The notes under the pieces are model-generated. The model was not told the DNA's origin. It saw nothing but the letters and a program-made list of their open reading frames with translations, and searched no databases. A stretch of DNA of 64,000 nt, from the NCBI GenBank assembly GCA_023460315.1, contig JAEWQO010000007.1, forward strand, positions 1 to 64,000, read 5' to 3'. The DNA comes from Actinomycetes bacterium (GTDB taxonomy: Bacteria; Actinomycetota; Coriobacteriia; Coriobacteriales; Eggerthellaceae). This document shows, one piece after another, positions 40,632 through 49,448 of the stretch (position 1 is its first letter; each line of letters starts with the position of its first letter). The position numbers were made by a program, and so were the translations under genes.

Positions 40632-43268
40632 ATGACGTATATGACAAGCGCGGAGATTCGCGAGAAATACCTGAGCTTTTTTGAGGAGAAGGGCTGCAAG
40701 CGTCTTCCCTCGTCCTCGCTCATTCCCGACGATCCGTCGCTGTTGCTGACAAGTGCGGGCATGGTGCAGTTTAAACCCTATTTCCTGCAACAAAAGCACC
40801 TTGAGTCGCCCTATGTCGGCACGACCACGGTGCAGAAATGCGTTCGCACGAACGATATCGACATCATCGGCACGACCGGTCGCCATCAGAGCTTTTTCGA
40901 GATGCTGGGGAATTTTAGCTTTGGCGGATACTTCAAGAAGGAAATGTGCGCTTGGGCTTACGAGTTTTCCACCGAGGTGCTGGGAATTCCGGCTGATCGC
41001 TTGTATTTCACGGTGTTCCTGGACGACGACGAGACCATTGCCATATGGAAGAGCCTCGGCGTGCCGGACGATCATATCTCCCGCCTCGGCGAGGAAGACA
41101 ATTTCTGGCGTGCCGGACCGACCGGTCCCTGCGGCCCCTGTTCCGAGATATATTTCGATCAGGGTCCCTCGTTCGGGTGCGGCCGCCCTGGCTGCGCGCC
41201 AGGGTGTGACTGCGACCGTTTTCTCGAGTATTGGAATCTGGTCTTCACCCAATACGACGGTCAGGAAGACGGCACCCTGAAGCCTCTGCCAAAGAAGAAC
41301 ATCGACACCGGCATGGGCCTGGAACGCATGGCCGCCATCCTTCAGGGCGTGCAATCGAACTACGAGACCGACGTGTTACGCAGCCTGGTGGCCGTGGGGG
41401 AGAAACTGACGGGATCCGCATATGGCGACGATCCCGCGACTGACCTTTCTCTTCGCATCATGGCCGACCATAGCCGGGCTGTTGCGTTCATGATAGCGGA
41501 TGGCATCCTCCCCTCTAACGAGGGTCGCGGCTACGTGCTCAGGCGCCTGCTGCGCCGTGCGGTGATGAAGGGCCATCTTCTCGGCTTGGACAAGCCGTTT
41601 TTGAATGACTACGTTGACGAAACCGTGAACCTGATGGGTCACGTGTATCCCGAGATCATCGAGAATCGCGAGCTCATGCGTCGCGTCATCCTGTCCGAAG
41701 AGGAGCGGTTTGGCGCAAATCTGCGGCAGGGCCGAGCGTTTCTCGACGAGGCGCTGTCGGGACTTGAGGGCACGGTCTTGTCGGGACAGCAGGCATTCAC
41801 GCTGCACGACACGTACGGATTTCCCGTCGAGGTCACCCGAGAGCTCTGCGAAGAGCGGGGCATTGAGGTCGACATGGTCGGATTTGAGCGCTGCATGGAC
41901 CAGCAGAAAGCCCGTGCGCGTGCCGCCAACACAAAGGACGCCGAAGCTGCTTGGTCAACCTACGGGGGCGTCATGAGCGAGATAGCGGAGTCCGTGGGCC
42001 CAACGGAGTTTCTCGGGTACACGAAAAACGAGGCCGAGGCGCGCGTGCTGGCGATCGTGCGGGATGGGCAGCGGGTCGATTCGCTTGAGCAGGGTGAAGA
42101 GGGACGCGTCGTCCTCGATGTCACGCCGTTCTACGCAGAGAAGGGCGGCCAGATCGGCGACACGGGAGTGCTGACGAAGCAAGGCGTCACCGTGCGCGTC
42201 ACTGACACCAAAGAGCCCGAAAAGGGCTTGATCGCCCATGCGGTCACGCTTGACGAAGGCCGCATTGCCGTGGGAGATGAAGTGACGGCATCCATTGACG
42301 TGGCTCGCCGGGAACGCATTTGCCGCAATCACACCGCCACACACATTCTTCATTGGGCATTGCGCCACGTGCTGGGCGAGCACGTCAAGCAGGCGGGCAG
42401 CTATGTGGCCGAGAATCGCTTGCGTTTCGACTTCACGCACTTCGAGGCGCTGACCGCCCAGCAGATAGCTGAGGTTGAGCGCATGGCGAACCAGAAGGTC
42501 ATGGAGAACCATCACGTTCACGCTTACGAGACATCCCTGGCTTCGGCCCGCGAGGCGGGCGTGATGGCCCTGTTTGGCGAGAAGTATGGGGAGTTCGTCC
42601 GAGTGCTCGACATCGAGGGTTTCTCCCAGGAGCTCTGCGGCGGCACCCATGTGTCTGCCACGAGCGAAATCGGCCTCATCAAGATCACCGGCGAAACGAG
42701 CGTGGGGGCAAACCTCCGCCGCATTGAAGCCGTGACCAGCTTTGACGCCCTCTCATATCTGAACAGGGCAGAAACCGAGCTCAAGAAGGCTGCTGACGAG
42801 CTGCGCGTTCCCCTTTTTGAGGTGGGCGAGCGCACTGATTCCGTCATGAAGCAGCTCAAGGACCTGCAGGGCGAGCTTCGGCACCGTCGCCAAGGAGCGG
42901 CGGAGGACGAGGTTTCGAAGTTGCTCGACACCGCCGTCGATGCCAAGGGCGGCTATCGGCTCATTGTCGGTCGCATGGGCGAAGCCGACGCCGGTCAACT
43001 TCGCGATGCCTGGGACGTTCTGCGTGCGCGCCTCGCCACACCCGGCGCTGTTGTGCTTGCTGCCGAAAAGGGAGGGTCGCCCCTGATTCTTGCCGCAGCC
43101 TCGCCCGAGGCCGTCAAGGCGGGCTTCGACGCAGCGGCCGTCATCAAAGCTGTTGCCCCACACATCAAAGGCGGCGGCGGCGGCAAGGCCTCCATGGCTC
43201 AGGCCGGAGGCAAGGATGCTGCGGGATTGGGAGCAGCGCTCGATGCGGCGCGAGAGATGCTCCGGTGA
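40632..43268 (+). CDS. alaS: alanyl-tRNA synthetase
   Basis: AlaRS charges tRNA-Ala. The 878-residue protein starts at ATG 40632 (ATG 40641 possible). The class II core has TGRHQSFFEMLGNFSFGGYF and GPTGPCGPCSEIYFDQGPSF with an extra cysteine-rich insert (GCGRPGCAPGCDCDRF). The tRNA-recognition region is followed by the editing domain with zinc ligands in NHTATHILHWALRHVLG and CGGTHVSAT. The C-terminal oligomerisation domain ends in GGGGKASMAQAGGKD. The length is standard. It begins a run of co-directional housekeeping genes. Confidence 0.97.
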   Translation: MTYMTSAEIREKYLSFFEEKGCKRLPSSSLIPDDPSLLLTSAGMVQFKPYFLQQKHLESPYVGTTTVQKCVRTNDIDIIGTTGRHQSFFEMLGNFSFGGYFKKEMCAWAYEFSTEVLGIPADRLYFTVFLDDDETIAIWKSLGVPDDHISRLGEEDNFWRAGPTGPCGPCSEIYFDQGPSFGCGRPGCAPGCDCDRFLEYWNLVFTQYDGQEDGTLKPLPKKNIDTGMGLERMAAILQGVQSNYETDVLRSLVAVGEKLTGSAYGDDPATDLSLRIMADHSRAVAFMIADGILPSNEGRGYVLRRLLRRAVMKGHLLGLDKPFLNDYVDETVNLMGHVYPEIIENRELMRRVILSEEERFGANLRQGRAFLDEALSGLEGTVLSGQQAFTLHDTYGFPVEVTRELCEERGIEVDMVGFERCMDQQKARARAANTKDAEAAWSTYGGVMSEIAESVGPTEFLGYTKNEAEARVLAIVRDGQRVDSLEQGEEGRVVLDVTPFYAEKGGQIGDTGVLTKQGVTVRVTDTKEPEKGLIAHAVTLDEGRIAVGDEVTASIDVARRERICRNHTATHILHWALRHVLGEHVKQAGSYVAENRLRFDFTHFEALTAQQIAEVERMANQKVMENHHVHAYETSLASAREAGVMALFGEKYGEFVRVLDIEGFSQELCGGTHVSATSEIGLIKITGETSVGANLRRIEAVTSFDALSYLNRAETELKKAADELRVPLFEVGERTDSVMKQLKDLQGELRHRRQGAAEDEVSKLLDTAVDAKGGYRLIVGRMGEADAGQLRDAWDVLRARLATPGAVVLAAEKGGSPLILAAASPEAVKAGFDAAAVIKAVAPHIKGGGGGKASMAQAGGKDAAGLGAALDAAREMLR

Positions 43269-43334
43269 CGAGCCTGCACCGATTTGCCCCCGCGCTTGTG
43301 TCAATGATGATAGGCATATGAGAAAGAAGAGCCA

Positions 43335-43757
43335 TTGAGAGTTCTTGCTTTGGACATTGGGGAAACCCGAATTGGCATCGCGGTCAGCGATCCGGGGGAG
43401 CGGATCGCCTCGCCTGTGTGCGTGCTTCCGGCAGCCGAGGTCAAGGAGGGCTCCCGGTCTTTCCGGCGCGTTCTGGAAGATTGGGAGCCGGAACTCCTCC
43501 TCTGCGGTCTTCCTTACTCTCTCTCGGGAGAAGAGGGCCCACAGGCAGCGAGCGTGCGTGCGACGGCGGAGCGCATCGCACGGAGCTGCAACCTTCCGCT
43601 GGAGTTCGCCGATGAGCGCCTGAGCTCGCGGGAGGCCAAACGGAGTTTGCGTGAAAAGGGCATGACCGAACGCACCATGCGCGGCAAAATAGATATGATA
43701 GCCGCGAGTTTGTTCTTGCAGACGTGGCTTGATGCGCGCTGCGAGCAAGAAAGGTGA
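43335..43757 (+). CDS. ruvX: YqgF/RuvX-type putative Holliday junction resolvase
   Basis: The 140-residue RNase H-fold protein starts at TTG 43335 with LALDIGETRIGIAVSDP, where the first catalytic Asp sits. Later segments are LLCGLPYSLSGEEGPQA, FADERLSSREAKRSL and the last metal-binding Asp in GKIDMIAASLFLQTWLD. RuvX/YqgF processes pre-16S rRNA and has been proposed as a junction resolvase. The position between alaS and mltG is conserved in many Gram-positive bacteria. It overlaps the mltG leader. Confidence 0.92.
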   Translation: MRVLALDIGETRIGIAVSDPGERIASPVCVLPAAEVKEGSRSFRRVLEDWEPELLLCGLPYSLSGEEGPQAASVRATAERIARSCNLPLEFADERLSSREAKRSLREKGMTERTMRGKIDMIAASLFLQTWLDARCEQER

Positions 43758-43768
43758 GGGTTCAGGCC

Positions 43769-44938
43769 ATGGTTCCACGCAGAAGACAAGTCACGTATTC
43801 TCAGCGCCCGAATCATGCTGCCCGTGCGGCGCATGCTCGTGGAGAACGCGAGTTTCGTACCTACGACACCAGCTATATTCGTCCGAAACGAAAAAGGACT
43901 GCCTTGGTGGTCGCCATTGTGGTTGCCGTTCTGGTGATCGGCTTGCTGGGCTGGGGCGTCGCAACGTTGGTCAACGGATTCGCGTCAAGCGGCGTCGAGC
44001 TGCTCTCCGAGGGAGAGGAAGCGACGGTCACGGTTGCCGAGGGAACGGGTGCCCAAGCCATTGGCCAACAGCTCGTTGAGGCCCGACTGGTGGAGAGCGC
44101 AGCTTCTTTCACCTCCCGCGTGAATGCTTTGGGCGTTGCTTCGCAGCTTAAGCCCGGCACCTATGTGGTTGCTGGAGGAACCGGCTTGGATGACATCATC
44201 GACATGCTGACAACGGGGCCGGACCAAGGTACTGGATTGACCATTCCCGAGGGGTACACGCTTGCGCAGATAGCCCAGCGTGTTGCGGACTACACGGAGA
44301 ATCGCATCTCATCTGACGCGTTCATAGCTGCAGCAAGCGATGCGAGCGTCTATGCGCAGTCGTATTCGTTTCTCGCCGATGCCGGAACCAACTCCCTCGA
44401 AGGCTTCCTGTTCCCAAAAACCTATACCGTCGAGGCCGACGCGACGGCTGATTCCCTGATCCGTCAGATGCTCGATCAGTTTCAAGCGGAGACAGCAGAT
44501 CTCGATTGGTCTTATCCTCAGAGTCAGGGGCTTTCCATCTACCAGGCCGTCAACTTGGCCTCCATAGTCGAAAAGGAGTCCAGCGCAGACACGCAGATAC
44601 GCGCTCAAGTCGCCGCCGTCTTCTACAATCGCTTGGAAACGATGGACGAACCCAGCTATGGCTATCTTCAGAGCGATGCGACGACGGCATACGAAGTGGG
44701 ACACGATCCGACGGCGGATGAAGTGCATGCCAACACGCCCTACAGCACCTACACAAACCAGGGATTGCCTCCCACGCCCATTTGTTCGCCCAGCCTCGAC
44801 AGCCTGAAGGCGGTGTGCTCGCCTGATCAGGAATCGCTCGGCAAGTATTTCTTCTTTTACTTCGAGACGGACGAGAATGGAACCATGCAGTATCATTTCA
44901 GCGAGACGTACGACGAGCATGTGAGCACGTTCTCGTAG
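43769..44938 (+). CDS. mltG: endolytic murein transglycosylase MltG
   Basis: MltG cuts nascent peptidoglycan strands at the membrane. The 389-residue protein starts at ATG 43769, 9-10 bases after GTGAGGG; GTG 43754 overlaps the ruvX stop. It has a basic cytoplasmic N-terminus and one helix (about 50-72, ALVVAIVVAVLVIGLLGWGV). A LysM-like segment follows, then the catalytic region NLASIVEKESS with Glu268 and QVAAVFYNRLE. TPYSTYTNQGLPPTPICSPS is the MltG signature near the end. Confidence 0.93.
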   Translation: MVPRRRQVTYSQRPNHAARAAHARGEREFRTYDTSYIRPKRKRTALVVAIVVAVLVIGLLGWGVATLVNGFASSGVELLSEGEEATVTVAEGTGAQAIGQQLVEARLVESAASFTSRVNALGVASQLKPGTYVVAGGTGLDDIIDMLTTGPDQGTGLTIPEGYTLAQIAQRVADYTENRISSDAFIAAASDASVYAQSYSFLADAGTNSLEGFLFPKTYTVEADATADSLIRQMLDQFQAETADLDWSYPQSQGLSIYQAVNLASIVEKESSADTQIRAQVAAVFYNRLETMDEPSYGYLQSDATTAYEVGHDPTADEVHANTPYSTYTNQGLPPTPICSPSLDSLKAVCSPDQESLGKYFFFYFETDENGTMQYHFSETYDEHVSTFS

Positions 44939-44969
44939 GCCCTCGGCCTCACTTGAACGGAGCGTGTCC

Positions 44970-45530
44970 ATGTCGCTGCTCGAACCTGATCGATATTTCT
45001 CGCGTCTGTCGCATGTCGACATTGAGCGCGATGTGCTGGCATGCGGCTATCGGTCCGTGTTGCTTGATATCGACAACACCATCCTGACGCGCGACACCCA
45101 TGAGGTGCCGCGCGACATCGCTTATTGGCTGGCGCGTGCGCGTGATGCCGGGATATCGTTTTGCCTGGTGTCAAACAACTGGCATGGGGATGTTCGACAA
45201 CTGGCGAACCGCCTGTCGCTTCCCCTGGTGGCAAAGGCCATGAAACCTCTGCCGCCGGCGTTCGCCGTAGCGCTCAAGAAAATAGAGTCATCACGTGAGG
45301 AGACCGTGGTCATCGGCGATCAGCTGGTCACCGATGTGCTCGGAGCGCATTTGGCTGGAATGCCGGCCTATCTGCTGGCACCCTTGGTCGAGCAGGATCT
45401 TCCACACACGTTGCTGTTGCGCAACTTCGAGCGCCTGGTCATGGGAGACCGGAAGCCGGAGAATGCGGCGGGTGCCGCGGGTGTGTCCTGCGAGGGCGGG
45501 GAAGGCGAACGCAGGGAAGGATCGTCATGA
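44970..45530 (+). CDS. YqeG-family HAD IIIA phosphatase
   Basis: The 186-residue protein starts at ATG 44970, 9 bases after GGAG. HAD motif I is VLLDIDNTIL (DxDxT), motif II LVSNNWH, motif III a lysine in MKPLPPAF, and motif IV VIGDQLVTDVLGAHLAG. This matches YqeG, a family often next to aroE and in the aro/yqeH region of Gram-positives. The substrate may be phosphatidylglycerophosphate by analogy with related phosphatases (inference). It overlaps aroE by 4 bases, so the two are coupled. Confidence 0.85.
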   Translation: MSLLEPDRYFSRLSHVDIERDVLACGYRSVLLDIDNTILTRDTHEVPRDIAYWLARARDAGISFCLVSNNWHGDVRQLANRLSLPLVAKAMKPLPPAFAVALKKIESSREETVVIGDQLVTDVLGAHLAGMPAYLLAPLVEQDLPHTLLLRNFERLVMGDRKPENAAGAAGVSCEGGEGERREGSS

Positions 45531-46453
45531 AGGAAAATCTTTACCTTTTGGGTCACCCTATTGCCCATTCGAAGTCCCCTGACATGTACAATGCCGTGTA
45601 TGCGCGCTTCGGGCTTCCGTGGCAGTATGCCTTGGCTGACTGCGCAACCGAGGAAGAGGCGCGGGCATTTCTTGATGAGCAGGCTTTTCTGTCCATCAAT
45701 GTCACCACTCCCTGCAAGCCGCTTGCCCTTGAGGCTGCGACGGCGAGGGCTGCTTCGGCAAAACTTGCTCGAGGAACCAACCTGCTGGTGAAAAAAGGGT
45801 CTGCGCTCATCGCGTACAACACGGATGGGCAGGGGTGCGTGTCGTGCTTGGAGAGGTCTGGCTTTTCCTTCGCAGGAAAAAGCATTGTCGTCTGCGGCAC
45901 GGGGCCGACAGCGCTTGCCATCATGCACGCCTGTGCCATTGCCGGTGCGGCTGGCGTCACGCTTGCCGGACGTGATGGGGCACGGGCTGAGGAGGTTCTC
46001 TCTGCCTACGTCGAGGAGTATGGAACGCTTGCTGCGGCCACTATCGATCTGCCTCCTGCCCAAGACCATCACCGCAGTTTTCGCAAGGGGTACGAGGAAA
46101 CCGAGTTTTGTTCCGGCAGGTACGCTGAATTGGGGGAGGTTATCTCTGCGGCGGATCTCGTGGTCAACGCGACGCCTTTGGGCATGAAGCCGGGGGATCC
46201 GGCACCGTTCGATTCCTTGCTGCTTCAGGAGGGCCAGGTTGTGTTCGATGTGGTGTACGGACATGGCGAGACGGCGCTCGTCCGCGCGGCACGCGAAGCC
46301 GGCTGCACGGTGCATGACGGCTCCGGCATGCTCGTTGCCCAAGCTGTGGCGACCGTGTTTGCCGTCTGCGACATCGAAGGCATTGCGCTTGAGGCTCAGC
46401 CTGACGAGTTGTATGACATCATGTCGGCGGCTGCCGGCTTCTCGCTGGCGTAG
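45527..46453 (+). CDS. aroE: shikimate dehydrogenase
   Basis: AroE reduces 3-dehydroshikimate with NADPH. The 308-residue protein has the substrate-binding LLGHPIAHSKSPDMYNAV, SINVTTPCKPLALEA with the catalytic Lys, and NTDGQGCVSCLE with the catalytic Asp. The nucleotide-binding VVCGTGPTALAIMHACAIAGA follows, then VNATPLGM and a C-terminal QAVATVFAV. It is about 30 residues longer than usual owing to an insertion around DHHRSFRKGYEETEFCSGRY. It is the first enzyme gene of the aro cluster. Confidence 0.93.
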   Translation: MKENLYLLGHPIAHSKSPDMYNAVYARFGLPWQYALADCATEEEARAFLDEQAFLSINVTTPCKPLALEAATARAASAKLARGTNLLVKKGSALIAYNTDGQGCVSCLERSGFSFAGKSIVVCGTGPTALAIMHACAIAGAAGVTLAGRDGARAEEVLSAYVEEYGTLAAATIDLPPAQDHHRSFRKGYEETEFCSGRYAELGEVISAADLVVNATPLGMKPGDPAPFDSLLLQEGQVVFDVVYGHGETALVRAAREAGCTVHDGSGMLVAQAVATVFAVCDIEGIALEAQPDELYDIMSAAAGFSLA

Positions 46454-46514
46454 CTGATCCCGTGGGGTACAATAGCTGCGAACAAGCTTGGAAAACGGCT
46501 GAAAGCGACTGACT

Positions 46515-47687
46515 ATGCGCTACATCACGGCGGGCGAGAGCCACGGGCCATGCCTCACTGCTATTGTCGACGGCGTGCCTGCTGGCCTGAAGATATCCGA
46601 GGAGCATATCAACGTCGACCTTGAACGGCGGCAGTCGGGCTATGGGCGAGGCGGGCGCCAGCTCATTGAGCGCGACACGGTTGAAGTGTGCTCCGGCATC
46701 AGGTTTGGCCGCACGCTTGGCACCCCCGTCGCCCTCATGGTCAAAAACCGTGATTGGGAGAATTGGACTGATCGCATGGCTGCGTTCGGGGAGGCGCCTG
46801 CCGGCCTCGTTCGCGAAGTGACGCCGCGTCCGGGCCATGCGGACCTTGTCGGAGCCCTCAAGACCGATACCGATGATTGCCGCAACATCCTCGAGCGGGC
46901 GAGTGCCCGCGAGACCGCCGCCCGCGTGGCTGCTGCGGGCATCGCGCGGGAGTTTCTCGCCGATTTGGGCATCGAGGTCTTTTCGTACGTTGCGTCCATT
47001 GGGGACGTGACCTTTGACGAAGACGATCCTCTGCTGGCAGCCCCTGACTACAAGCCTCTCGACATCGAGACGAGTGAGGTTCGTTGTCCCGACGAGAAGA
47101 CGAGTGAGGCCATGAAGGAGGCTATCGACCGGGCGAAGCAGGCCGGCGAAAGCCTGGGCGGCACGTTTCGCGTGGTGGCAACGGGCCTCTTGCCTGGTGT
47201 GGGAGGATACGCGACGGCTGGCGATCGTCTGACCTCCCGGCTGGGAGCGGCTCTGTTTTCCATTCCCGCCATCAAAGGCGTTGAGTTTGGCCTGGGGTTC
47301 GAGGCGGCACGGCGACCCGGTTCGCAGGTGCATGATGCCATCGTCCTTGACCGTCAGGCGGGCTTTCTCCGTTCGTCAAACAATGCCGGCGGGCTTGAAG
47401 GCGGCATGACGACGGGCATGCCGCTTATCGTGACCGCAGCCATGAAGCCTATTCCCACGCTCATGACACCGCTCGAAACGGTGAACATGGACACGCTGGA
47501 GGTTGAGCATGCTTCGCGGGAGCGCAGCGATGTGTGCGCTGTTCCGGCCTGTGCCGTTGTGGCGGAGGGAGAGGTCGCGTTCGTTTTGGCCAACGCCTAT
47601 TTGGAGAAGTTTGGATGCGACGCCATGGCGGACATCCGCGCGGCGGTCAAAGCGTACCGCCAACGGCTCAAGACCGTGTCGCGGTAG
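46515..47687 (+). CDS. aroC: chorismate synthase
   Basis: AroC makes chorismate from EPSP using reduced FMN. The 390-residue protein has all signatures: TAGESHGPCLTAIVDGVPAG at the start, RRQSGYGRGGRQ, VTPRPGHADLVGALK, RASARETAARVAAGAIAR-type segment, and EGGMTTGMPLIVTAAMKPI. The catalytic histidines are in GESHG and the PGHAD segment. The start follows a plausible AAAGCGAC leader 61 bases after aroE. The stop is 12 bases before aroK. Confidence 0.96.
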   Translation: MRYITAGESHGPCLTAIVDGVPAGLKISEEHINVDLERRQSGYGRGGRQLIERDTVEVCSGIRFGRTLGTPVALMVKNRDWENWTDRMAAFGEAPAGLVREVTPRPGHADLVGALKTDTDDCRNILERASARETAARVAAAGIAREFLADLGIEVFSYVASIGDVTFDEDDPLLAAPDYKPLDIETSEVRCPDEKTSEAMKEAIDRAKQAGESLGGTFRVVATGLLPGVGGYATAGDRLTSRLGAALFSIPAIKGVEFGLGFEAARRPGSQVHDAIVLDRQAGFLRSSNNAGGLEGGMTTGMPLIVTAAMKPIPTLMTPLETVNMDTLEVEHASRERSDVCAVPACAVVAEGEVAFVLANAYLEKFGCDAMADIRAAVKAYRQRLKTVSR

Positions 47688-47699
47688 GCTGGGCTGACC

Positions 47700-48263
47700 A
47701 TGGGGAACGAACATGCCTCGCGCACGATAGGCGAGCTCTCGCGGCCCGTCTTCCTTGTCGGCTTCATGGGAGCCGGCAAGACCTCGGTCGCTCGCCGGTT
47801 GGCCCGCACGTGCGGCATCGCCTCTGTCGACATGGACACCTATCTGGAACGCCGGGAGGGAAGGCGCGTCCGTGACATCTTCGCCGATGTCGGCGAAGAG
47901 GGCTTTCGCGTCATCGAATCCGACGTGCTCCGCGAACTGGCATCAAAGGATCCGCTTCTGGTGTCGTGCGGCGGCGGTGTGGTAAAGCGTCCGGAGAACC
48001 GTGCGGTGCTGAGGGAATCCGGGTTCGTCGTCCATCTCAAGGTGTCGGTTGACGAGGCGAAGGCGCGCATCAGCGACACCTCGACTCGTCCGTTGTTCCA
48101 CGACATCGATTCAGCCCGCAAAACGAACGAGGAGCGCTTGCCCTTGTATGAGGAAGTCGCCCATGTGACGGTGGACACGTCAGGGAAAAGCGTTGCGGCC
48201 ATCGCCTGCGAAGTGCAAGCCGTCCTCGAGAAAGGAGGCATCCTATGCCTACGACGAAAGTAG
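47700..48263 (+). CDS. aroK: shikimate kinase
   Basis: AroK phosphorylates shikimate. The 187-residue protein has Walker A GFMGAGKTS, the substrate-binding DMDTYLERREGRRVRDIF with Asp-x-Asp, GEEGFRVIES, CGGGVV and the LID arginine in STRPLF. An N-terminal extension of about 15 residues precedes the core. Its end overlaps the aroB start by 19 bases in another frame. Confidence 0.94.
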   Translation: MGNEHASRTIGELSRPVFLVGFMGAGKTSVARRLARTCGIASVDMDTYLERREGRRVRDIFADVGEEGFRVIESDVLRELASKDPLLVSCGGGVVKRPENRAVLRESGFVVHLKVSVDEAKARISDTSTRPLFHDIDSARKTNEERLPLYEEVAHVTVDTSGKSVAAIACEVQAVLEKGGILCLRRK

Positions 48264-49375
48264 AGGTCACTATTCCCGGTGAGCAGAAGTATGCTGTGCG
48301 CATCGGTTCAGGACCCCTCCTGAAGCTGGGCGTTCATCTGCGGGGTGTCGAGGCATGTGCGGAGGCGGAGCAGGCGATCATCGTCACCGACTCAAACGTC
48401 GAGCCGCGGTATGGCGACAGCGTGAAGGCAGCGCTGGCAGATGCCGGATTCCATACGAAGCGCATCACGGTTCCGGCGGGAGAAGGGTCGAAGTCGGTCG
48501 AGGTGGCAGCTGAGCTATGGGAGGCCATGGCCGACCTTTCGCTGGGGCGGGACTGCGTGGTCGTCGCGCTCGGCGGCGGCGTCGTGGGAGATCTGGCGGG
48601 GTTTGCGGCATCGACCTACCTGCGCGGCGTGACGGTCGTTCAGGTGCCCACGACGCTCCTTTCTATGGTTGACTCTTCCGTGGGAGGGAAGACCGGCGTC
48701 AATCTTGCAGCGGGAAAGAATCTGGTGGGCACCTTCAAACAGCCCGCCTATGTATGCGCCGACACGTCGACGCTGACAACGCTGCCTGAGCGGGAATGGC
48801 GTTGCGGATGCGCGGAAATAGCGAAATCCGCCGTCATTGACTCCGACGAGTTTTTTTTCTGGATGGTCGAATCCGCCGATGCCCTGGCGCGTCGCGACGA
48901 GACGGTTGCGACAGAGGCCATCGTCCGCTCAGTCGTGTTCAAGGCGAATGTCGTGGCCAGCGACAAGGCCGAGAGCAGGGGGGTGCGCGAGTGCCTGAAC
49001 TATGGGCATACGCTGGGCCATGCCGTGGAGTCGCTGGCCGGATATGGCACCTTCTCGCATGGCGAGGCCGTGGCTGAGGGCATGCGTTTCGCATCCCGTC
49101 TGGGGGTTGCGCTCGCTGGCGCGACCCTTGACTTCGTGCACGCGCAGGATGCCCTCTTGGATGCGCTTGGCTTGCCTGCTCTCGACTGGTCGGCCGACCC
49201 GAAAGACATGCTGGACGTCATGAAGCGCGACAAGAAGACCCGTCATGGCCAGGTGAGGTTTGTCCTTCCGCACGACGTGGGCGATTGGAAACTTGTGGGA
49301 GTTGACGACGACATTATTCTCGAGCATCTGGAGGCATGGCAACGCTCGAAGGAGGAACTGTCTGCGAGGAGCTGA
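48245..49375 (+). CDS. aroB: 3-dehydroquinate synthase
   Basis: AroB converts DAHP to 3-dehydroquinate with NAD+ and Zn2+ or Co2+. The 376-residue protein has VALGGGVVGDLAGFAASTYLRG and QVPTTLLSMVDSSVGGKTGVN. Metal ligands are in CGCAEIAKSA and in NYGHTLGHAVE and SHGEAVAEGM. The ATG 48245 has AAAGGAGG just upstream inside aroK. It is followed by the fused aroQ-peptidase gene 73 bases later. Confidence 0.95.
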   Translation: MPTTKVEVTIPGEQKYAVRIGSGPLLKLGVHLRGVEACAEAEQAIIVTDSNVEPRYGDSVKAALADAGFHTKRITVPAGEGSKSVEVAAELWEAMADLSLGRDCVVVALGGGVVGDLAGFAASTYLRGVTVVQVPTTLLSMVDSSVGGKTGVNLAAGKNLVGTFKQPAYVCADTSTLTTLPEREWRCGCAEIAKSAVIDSDEFFFWMVESADALARRDETVATEAIVRSVVFKANVVASDKAESRGVRECLNYGHTLGHAVESLAGYGTFSHGEAVAEGMRFASRLGVALAGATLDFVHAQDALLDALGLPALDWSADPKDMLDVMKRDKKTRHGQVRFVLPHDVGDWKLVGVDDDIILEHLEAWQRSKEELSARS

Positions 49376-49448
49376 TTCCGCTGCCTGAACGATATGCCTG
49401 CAGGCGTTGGAAGAGCGCGCGGAACTCCAAACGGGGAAAGGAAATGAC